Below, one piece after another: positions 57,780 to 64,000 of a DNA stretch of 64,000 bases. Under the pieces are notes generated by a model that worked only from the letters and a program-made list of their open reading frames with translations, was not told the origin of the DNA and did no database searches. The position numbers and the translations under genes are program-made. Position 1 is the first letter of the stretch, and each line of letters begins with the position of its first letter. Source of the DNA: Diphasiastrum complanatum (lineage: Eukaryota; Streptophyta; Lycopodiopsida; Lycopodiales; Lycopodiaceae); NCBI GenBank assembly GCA_029204225.1, contig CM055108.1, positions 8,306,601-8,370,600 on the forward strand. The letters run 5' to 3'.

Positions 57780-60355
57780 CCTATCTATAGCAATAGCTTG
57801 TGCTCCAAATCAAGCACTAGAATCCCGAACTTGTCTAACTAGACTTTAACTAAATATAGGTAAGGGCCCTCGAATTAGCACGCAAGGCATGGCTCAATAA
57901 TCCTAATTAATTCTAAATGACAACATTAGTGGTGTTAATGTGAACATTAACTTAGTTACAAGCTAAGATTCACGAGCTATGCTAGAAAACAAGACTTAGG
58001 CTAGAAAGCATGAAAGAGAGTATTTAATGAGGCTAAAGAAGAGCAATTATCGTCCACTGAATAAGAGACTACAATGTTGCCCTATATATACCCTACCAAT
58101 GAACCCCAAAGTAAGAATTCAAAAATAGAGTGAGGCAGAAGATTTGGAGGGAAAATAGTGCCCCCCCCCCCAAGTAGGAGGACCCCCACTCCAAATCAAT
58201 ATGACCAAGTCCTAAAAATGTGACCAAATAGGGCCCAAGGCCAATACATGAATAAAAAGGGCCTGTAGGCCTGCTATGCATAATAAAGAATAAAAGAATG
58301 GACGTGGCGAATGTAATGAGCTGAGTCAACAACTCTCCCCTACAGAAAAACAAAGCCCTCCACCGGCTAGCAAGCATAATGACTATCTCAAAAAACAACA
58401 ATGTAAGTACGCTAAATACTGAAAAAGCATGAACTAATGGAAATACTAATGGAGAGGACATAAGTCGTCACAACAGATATCCCACCAGTAGCATACAAGT
58501 CTAAAGCAACTACTACAATAATGTGATGTAGATGCAAAAAAGAAATAGCCATGGCTAGCAGAATTGTGAGGTAGAGGGAACTTTGCAATGATATCCGTAG
58601 TAGAGGAAATAACCAAGCCCATGAGTGCTCGAGCCTGATTTGCCAATAATGGTGTATGATAAAAAACATCAATACCCTCCTATGTGGCCTCCTCAATAGG
58701 ACGACCATCTCATTGTACCAAAAACTGAACCTGCCGACGACGCTGACTATGTTGAAGGCGAACCTGGAGAATGGCAACTGGTAAGAAAGGAAACAACTTA
58801 GGATCTGAAGGAAATGTGAGATCATGAGGAGCATCATCCTCAATGGCAGCACATAACATGCTAACATGAAAGGCATCACATGCACGTGTAGTATCAGGCA
58901 GTTGTAAAAGTGTGGCCTTGAACAAAATGATGTCGTGCAAAACGTAGCCGAAGATAAACCATATCACCAATCTGAAACTGGACATGACGACGATGGCGAT
59001 CAATAGAAGTCTGATAGCACTGCTGGACCTGCTGTAAATGAGTAGTAGCCCTAGCAATAAGCTCTTGAGCACCTGATAAAAAAGAAGCAATGGTGACTGG
59101 TGTATGATCAGGAGAAAGAGGCACCCCTGGCAAAAGAGGAGCATACCCCTGAGCCAATAAGAAAGGAGAAACTCCAGTGCTGGTACTAATAGAGCTATTA
59201 TAGCTATACTCTGCCAAACATAAATGCTGATCCCAATCCGTCCTTGAAGGAGAAACAAAGTGCTGAAGATAATCCTCAAGGATCCGATTAAGGACCTCAA
59301 TCTACCCATCAACAGTAGAATGATTAAGCAGTACCCATAAGAAGCTGTACTTCCAAAATACGCATAAGCTCTATCCAAAAGGTAGATGTAGACTTACTGT
59401 CTTGATCAGAAAGGATAGTACGTGGAAACCATGCAGCTGAAAAATCTCTGATATAAAAAGGTGTGCGCACTGCTCAACTGTAATAGTACTACAGACTATG
59501 TCTGTACACTGGCGATGAGGACTGGGCCAACTCTGGAGCAAGCCAGCGGACTTAGCACGGGAATATTTATTACGGGCACAAAAGGTACACTCACGGATGA
59601 AATGTGCTAGCTTAGACTTCATGGCCAATAGAAATGGTCATTAAGACGAGCTTAAGACTTCTGAAAACCAAAATGGCACCAATAAGAGAAGCATGAGCAT
59701 CAGACAACAACTGAGAACGAATGGAAAGAGAACTAGAAATACACAAAGCACCATAATGATATAATTGATCATCAACAATAGTATAAACTTGGAACTTTCA
59801 AGAGGAAGGAAGTGGTCGAGAACGATAAACATCACAAGAGTTAGGACAAGTCAAATATGCAGCCAGTAAATCATCAAACCAAGAAGGAATAGAAGCAACA
59901 AGACTATGTAACAAGGCAGGAAGACGAGACAAAGCATCAGCTGCCGTGTTCAACTTTCCTGGATGATACAAAATGTCAAAATGGAAAGACTGTAAATTGT
60001 AACCGACGATATTGACGATCACTAAGGTCACGCTGAGATAAGAGATAACAAAGAGACTGATGATCAGTAATAATATCAAAAGGAACACGATACAAATAAT
60101 GGCGCCACTTGGTAAGAGCATGGATAACAACAAGTAGCTCTGCTCATGAACAGAGTAACGTTGCTCGTAAGAGTGCAAACGATGAGACTCGTAAGCAATG
60201 ACACACTCAGATTGACGAAGAAGAGCGCCTAGACTAACAAAACTAGCATCAGTCTCAACAAGAAACCTCTGATCAAACTATGGCAAAACACATAACGACA
60301 GCCGAAATGATGGCATGACGTAAAGCATCAAAAGCAGTTTGACACTCATAAGTCC
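57780..60355 (-). mobile_element. Chromodomain Ty3-gypsy fragment (RNase H to 3' LTR)
   Basis: Minus-strand pol pieces (58640-60355) are followed by a polypurine tract, GTAGGGGAGAGT (58345-58334), and TGTTGACTCAGCTC as a plausible 3' LTR start; the LTR would run toward about 57780. The 5' end is cut within late reverse transcriptase/RNase H at about 60355, and no 5' LTR is present. It lies antisense in the SEC12-like intron. Confidence 0.75.
58640..60355 (-). pseudogene. Gypsy RNase H, integrase and chromodomain
   Basis: Read on the minus strand: ECQTAFDALRHAIISA (RNase H entry), RLHSYEQRYSVHEQ, and FHFDILYHPGKLNTAADALS followed by RL. Integrase follows with FIRECTFCARNKYSRAKSAG (zinc-domain cysteines) and LLQSWPSPHRQCTDI; a later part has AEYSYNSSISTSTGVSPFLL and GDMVYLRLR. 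The end is VAILQVRLQHSQRRRQVQFL, then VQ*DGRPIEEAT*E, a chromodomain in which two conserved tryptophan positions are now TGA and TAG. Many frame shifts; the catalytic core is only partly readable. Confidence 0.85.
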
Positions 60356-60655
60356 AAACAAGTTATGAGGCTTTTTCAACAAAGAATGCATATCACCCGA
60401 TTCCTTGACTTCCTTTGAATCAAAGAACTTTGATTCCTCCTAATCAAATAGTGTAGACATGATAACCTTTGCCTTAACCTTGAGAACTTTGCTTGAAGGT
60501 TGACTCCCTTGGTCTCTTTGAACATCTTTCAAGCTCCCACAAAGGATCTCACCAACATTCATAGAGAAAATGTAAACATTAACTCTTAACATTTTCTAGT
60601 ATGGAGTAAGGTGGTTTATTGTTTATGACTATTAAAAGTTTGGGGAGTCTTGCAG

Positions 60656-61490
60656 CTTGGATGGTGCTTTTCTTGCATCAACAGGAGACAATAGTTCATG
60701 CAAAATTTGGGACTTGGCTACATCAAGTCTGGTGACTTCTCTTTCCAGTAAAGAGGTAAATTTCTAAATCTGGCTTTAAAAATTTGCAGCTATGCTACAA
60801 CATGTAGCTATGGTTGAAGCTTAAAATTTTTTAGTATCTCCACAATGTTTGGCTGTTCCTTGGGATGGCATCTTACCGTTTTAGCTTATTTTTTACAGGA
60901 TGGAAATCTTGGTTTATGTAGGTTTTCTCGGGATAGTACAAAATCCCTGCTCTTCATTACAACTGTTAAAGGTTAGTGCCACTGTGAAAATTGTTTTATT
61001 TATTTTTGCCATATGCTGTATGAATAATTGCAATCAAATATCAGCCTGATTTGAAATTCATCAATGCAGATGAAAAGGGTTATTTAACAGTTTGGAATGC
61101 CCATACATGGAGAAAGTTAGGTGTGAAGAAGCTTCAAGATGAGCCAATTTCAGCTTTTAGCACAAGTGCAAATGGCACATTTCTTGCCATGTAAGCTTCT
61201 TCCTCCCTCTCTTTTTTGTCCGATTGCAAGATGTTGGTTTCCTTGACTCAGAAATATAGATCTGCTGCAAATTTGTTATCCTGCTGTTAATGAACTTGCC
61301 ATTAGTAGTATGTTTGTCCACTGGTAATTAAGAAAGAATGTGATTGTCATTCATTTATTGTCTCATATTGCAGGGGTAGCAGCGAAGGAAATATATCAAT
61401 AGTGCAAGTGAGAAAATTGACATGTTCTCAGCGAATCAAGGGAGCACATATGGTTTTTGTAACTTCATTGGATTTTTCTCGAGATAGCAG
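60656..61490 (+). CDS. SEC12-like WD40 protein, exons 5-8 (C-terminal end not found)
   Basis: Exons 60656-60755, 60899-60971, 61070-61190 and 61374-61490, all GT-AG with agreeing phases, continue the propeller: SLDGAFLASTGDNSSCKIWD, LATSSLVTSLSSKE, DGNLGLCRFSRDSTKSLLFI, KGYLTVWNAHTWRKLGVKKL, SAFSTSANGTFLAMGSSEGN, ISIVQVRKLTCSQRIKGAHM, VFVTSLDFSRDSR. This matches the middle and late WD repeats of SEC12-like proteins, about 331 residues in total so far. The last blade and the C-terminal transmembrane anchor expected of this ER membrane family are missing here. A copia LTR begins at 61939 within what should be the next intron, so the final exons are probably beyond the window. Confidence 0.85.
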
Positions 61491-61938
61491 GTTAGTAGGT
61501 GATATTAAGGCTGATGCTAAACTTCTTTTTTCCTCGTTTCTTCCTTGAACTCTTTTTGGTAATTCCAAACATAGATTTCACAATTTGACAATTTGTTTTT
61601 GACCTGAACTGTATTGAATTTTATAATATACTGGAATTGAACCTAAAACTACCGGAAATGCATTTACTCTTAATCCTCTATCTTTTCTCTTTCTACTGAT
61701 ACCCATATTGAATGTATTTACAAATTCTTTTTTTGCAAATCGTGATTTGCGAATCCTGAGCAATTTGTGAACTGCGATTCTGAATTGCTTGTGCAACTAT
61801 GATTCCAAAATACCAATGTCAAATTTCGAGCCTTTATTTCAAAAAGGATACATAGGATTTTGTTGCTTGTTCTTTTTGTTGTTGAAAGCGCCATATCAAG
61901 TTGGAGTACGGTTTACTCAAATAATTGAGCCCCTCTCC

Positions 61939-62270
61939 TGTTAGAAATAAATGACTATGCTAAAGTTAATCCATAGGTTACTTTGACCCAAAAGGTCGAG
62001 ATTTGTGTAACCATGGGTATTTAGTTATTTAGGCCATCTTAAGTTTGTCTTAAGTTCAATTGGACCCAATTTTGGTCATGTACTGACTCGTGGGTCCTTA
62101 GGGGTCTAATTTTGTTTAGGGGCCCTATCTTGACTTTTGGGGGTGCCCTACATTTAGTAAGTGGTTAACCTTAGGGTTTGGTGGCATTTGGTGACATCCA
62201 GGTAGAGTACTTAGATGCTCATTGTGTATTCCATTTTATACAGTTTGGCTCTCCATTGCTCTTGTTGCTA

Positions 62271-62339
<69 letters not shown>

Positions 62340-62426
62340 AGTTGGGCGCCTAGCCTCTTCTCTCTTGTTTCTTGTGGAGATTGATTGATAACTAGATCTT
62401 GGTGACTTGTCTCTTGCTTTCCTACA
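61939..62426 (+). repeat. Copia 5' LTR (488 bp)
   Basis: Starts TGTTAGAAATAAATG and ends TTTCCTACA next to the primer site. It contains a TATA-like word (TTTTATACAG, 62233-62242) followed by a (TC)n tract at 62274-62337. The partner LTR is outside the window, so the start is inferred from the TG and the spacing. Confidence 0.75.
62274..62337. repeat. (TC)n microsatellite inside the copia LTR
   Basis: About 32 CT units just downstream of a TATA-like word, so likely transcribed as part of R/U5. Confidence 0.95.
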
Positions 62427-62438
62427 TGGTATCAGAGC
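62427..62438 (+). other. Copia primer-binding site (initiator tRNA-Met)
   Basis: TGGTATCAGAGC is a perfect match to the common plant copia primer site and directly follows the LTR. Confidence 0.9.
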
Positions 62439-63097
62439 TACCGGATCTGCAACAAGCTTGTTTGTTGGCGCCCTACCAGAAGAGGAGCTTCTCTGCTTTT
62501 TGTTGTGAAATTTCAGCATCTTGCTGATATTTTCAAGTGGAGTTTGGATCAGCTTTTTTGTCTCTTTTCAGGTTGAAGGAGGGCGGCCATCAGAGATTTT
62601 GGAGGAGCAATTTTTGGCACCCAAAAATCTCAAATCTGATTTTTATGCAACCAGTTTTCAGCAAGTTTTGTTTGGAGGAGGGCGCCCAAAAATCTGCAAC
62701 TGATTTTTGGTTGTGGTGTCTCCTTATTTTGCTGTTTTTGTTTTCAGGTTTGCATTTGTGTAGGAGGGCGCCCAAAATTCAGCAAACCCTATTCAGGGTT
62801 AGGTCAACTTGTGGCTGGAAATTTGCGGATTCTCAGCAAGTAGTAGGGTGCTTTCAACAGCCCCACTATTTGGCTTCCTAATTGGGTTTCGGTGTAGGCT
62901 TCAATCGAAGCTAACCTAATTTTCAAGAAACTGGCTTTTTCTGTGCAGAAAGATAGCCATCTATCCATTAGCTTCTGGGCACTTCGGTTGCAGATTGAAA
63001 GATATCTTGTGCTCCTACTTTCAGCTCTTTGTTTGCTGCAAATTTTTGAGTAGATTTGGTTGTGGAAAGGCTCTCTTTCCTATCTACTACAAGCTAG
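62439..63097 (+). other. Copia leader without gag
   Basis: Noncoding leader with repeated GGAGGGCGCCCAAAAATC-like words (about 62580, 62680 and 62762). No Gag or protease motif is present before the integrase frame, so a deletion presumably ends near 63095. Confidence 0.6.
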
Positions 63098-64000
63098 GAT
63101 CCTAAAAGATCACTCTTGATTATTGTTTCGGGAACGATGCATGCTGGCTTATTCATTATGGATACATATGAGCGACGAATTCCCTCTACATGTCTTGTTG
63201 CTTCTACATCACAATCATTGGAGTTGGCTGAATTATGGCACGCAAGGTCTGGGCATTTCAACTTTGCAAGTTTGAAGAAGCTGAAGACATTTAATATGGT
63301 AGAAGACATTCCTACTATTGAGCAGCCGGAAGGGCATGTATGTGAGGGGTGCATACTTGGAAAGTTTCAAAGGAAACCTTTTCCAATGGATGGAACTATA
63401 AGGGTTCTTGATAAATTTGATTTGGTTCATAGTGATGTTTGTGGTCCAATGAGGACCGAATCCATTGGAAAGTGCATCCATTTTGTGACTTTTATTGATG
63501 ACTTTTCCCGTTTTACATGGATCTATCCTATGAAGGCTAAATCGGAAGTTTTTCAACGTTTCAAAGATTTTCTAGCAATGGTGGAAAATCAGTTTGGGCA
63601 TTCTTTGAAGACCCTACGCACCGATCGAGGAGGGGAATACATTAAGAATACGTTCGGTGCATTTCTTCGAGAAAAGGGAATTATACATCAAATGACAACT
63701 CCCTATATGCCTCAACAAAATGGTGTTGCCGAGCGAAAGGATCGCACACTCATGGAGATGGCCCATTGCATGCTCAAAGCAAAGGGGCTGCCTCACAAGT
63801 TTTGGGCTGAAGCGGTTATAACGGCATCATACATAAGCAATCGTTGTCATACTAAAGCATTGAAAGTTTTAACTCCTTATGAAGTTTGGTATGGAAAGAA
63901 GCCTACAATCTCTCACTTTCTCATTTTTGGTTGTACGGCTTATGCTTTTGTTCCGGATAAACTTCGTACAAAGCTTGAAGATAAAGGAGTTAAATGCATT
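63098..64000 (+). CDS. Copia integrase, open frame to the window edge (partial)
   Basis: A frame starting after TAG at 63095-63097 stays open for 300 codons to the end of the window; the first ATG is at 63137 (MHAGLFIMDTYERRIPSTCL). It has the zinc domain LWHARSGHFNFASL...CEGCILGKFQR (HHCC), then the core: HSDVCGPM (first Asp), FVTFIDDFSRFTWIYPMKAK, LRTDRGGEYI (second Asp) and PQQNGVAERKDRTLMEMA (catalytic Glu). HKFWAEAVITASYISNR, TPYEVWYGKKPTISHF and FGCTAYAFVP follow. Every catalytic residue is in place and there is no frameshift, which suggests a fairly recent copy. Because gag and protease are missing upstream, it could move only with help from other elements. Reverse transcriptase should follow beyond the window. 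Confidence 0.92.

Larger units (their letters stand above)
56924..60655 (+). other. Fourth intron of the SEC12-like gene (3.7 kb)
   Basis: Donor AG|GTGCTG after 56923, acceptor TCTTGCAG before 60656. It contains a 286-bp MITE (57467-57752) and an antisense chromodomain gypsy fragment (about 57780-60355), plus an (AAAAGC)n patch near 57408-57432. Confidence 0.8.
61939..64000 (+). mobile_element. Ty1-copia element, 5' end, running off the window
   Basis: A TG...CA LTR (61939-62426), primer-binding site (62427-62438), 650-bp leader and an integrase frame open to the window edge. Gag and protease are absent. It lies downstream of the last visible SEC12-like exon in the same orientation. Confidence 0.85.

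Noticed and set aside
62178-62519. Open frames with SLSLSL and RERERE repeats on both strands
   Set aside because: Artefacts of the (TC)n tract inside the copia LTR.

Overview
This window is nuclear DNA of a flowering plant. Coding sequence is split by GT-AG introns, two widely conserved eukaryotic genes can be read exon by exon, and nearly everything else is transposable-element debris: Ty1-copia and Ty3-gypsy elements, a CACTA transposon, foldback MITEs and long GA/CT microsatellites. I saw no prokaryotic, organellar or CRISPR-like features.

Layout. 1-0.8 kb: first exon of a conserved unknown plant gene (minus). 1-9.4 kb: decayed copia and gypsy pieces, including two copia gag fragments in inverted orientation, and microsatellites. 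10.0-10.5 kb: copia RNase H tail (minus). 10.5-17.6 kb: a CACTA (En/Spm) element with a Transposase_24-type gene (minus), a TNP2 transposase whose middle third is inverted, and a 1151-bp solo LTR with a 5-bp target duplication inserted near the TNP2 3' end. 18.5-21.5 kb: copia element on the minus strand lacking reverse transcriptase. 21.5-30.8 kb: gypsy element on the plus strand, also lacking reverse transcriptase, with a long extra ORF downstream of pol. The copia and the gypsy meet head to head at one 174-bp TG...CA block that carries a primer-binding site on each side. 32.1-37.6 kb: remnant of a chromodomain gypsy element (minus).

40.6-51.7 kb: an SPT2-family chromatin gene on the minus strand, nine inferred exons and about 578 codons, with a well preserved gypsy gag-pol copy inside its 8.2-kb second intron. 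51.9-55.6 kb: intergenic DNA with two MITE-like hairpins and a degenerate 67-bp tandem array. 55.8-61.5 kb and beyond: a SEC12-like WD40 gene on the plus strand (eight exons visible, C-terminal end not found). Its 3.7-kb fourth intron holds a MITE and a chromodomain gypsy fragment. 61.9-64.0 kb: the 5' end of a copia element whose LTR is complete and whose integrase frame is open to the window edge, but which has no gag or protease.

The host genes look functional: splice sites and reading phases agree across all exons I could place. The mobile elements are mostly broken by deletions and stop codons. I did not find a clear new biological system. The most unusual signals are the 174-bp block shared by two unrelated retroelement interiors, the internally inverted CACTA transposase, and the extra coiled-coil ORF of the gypsy element. 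All calls come from reading the sequence; no database search was run.
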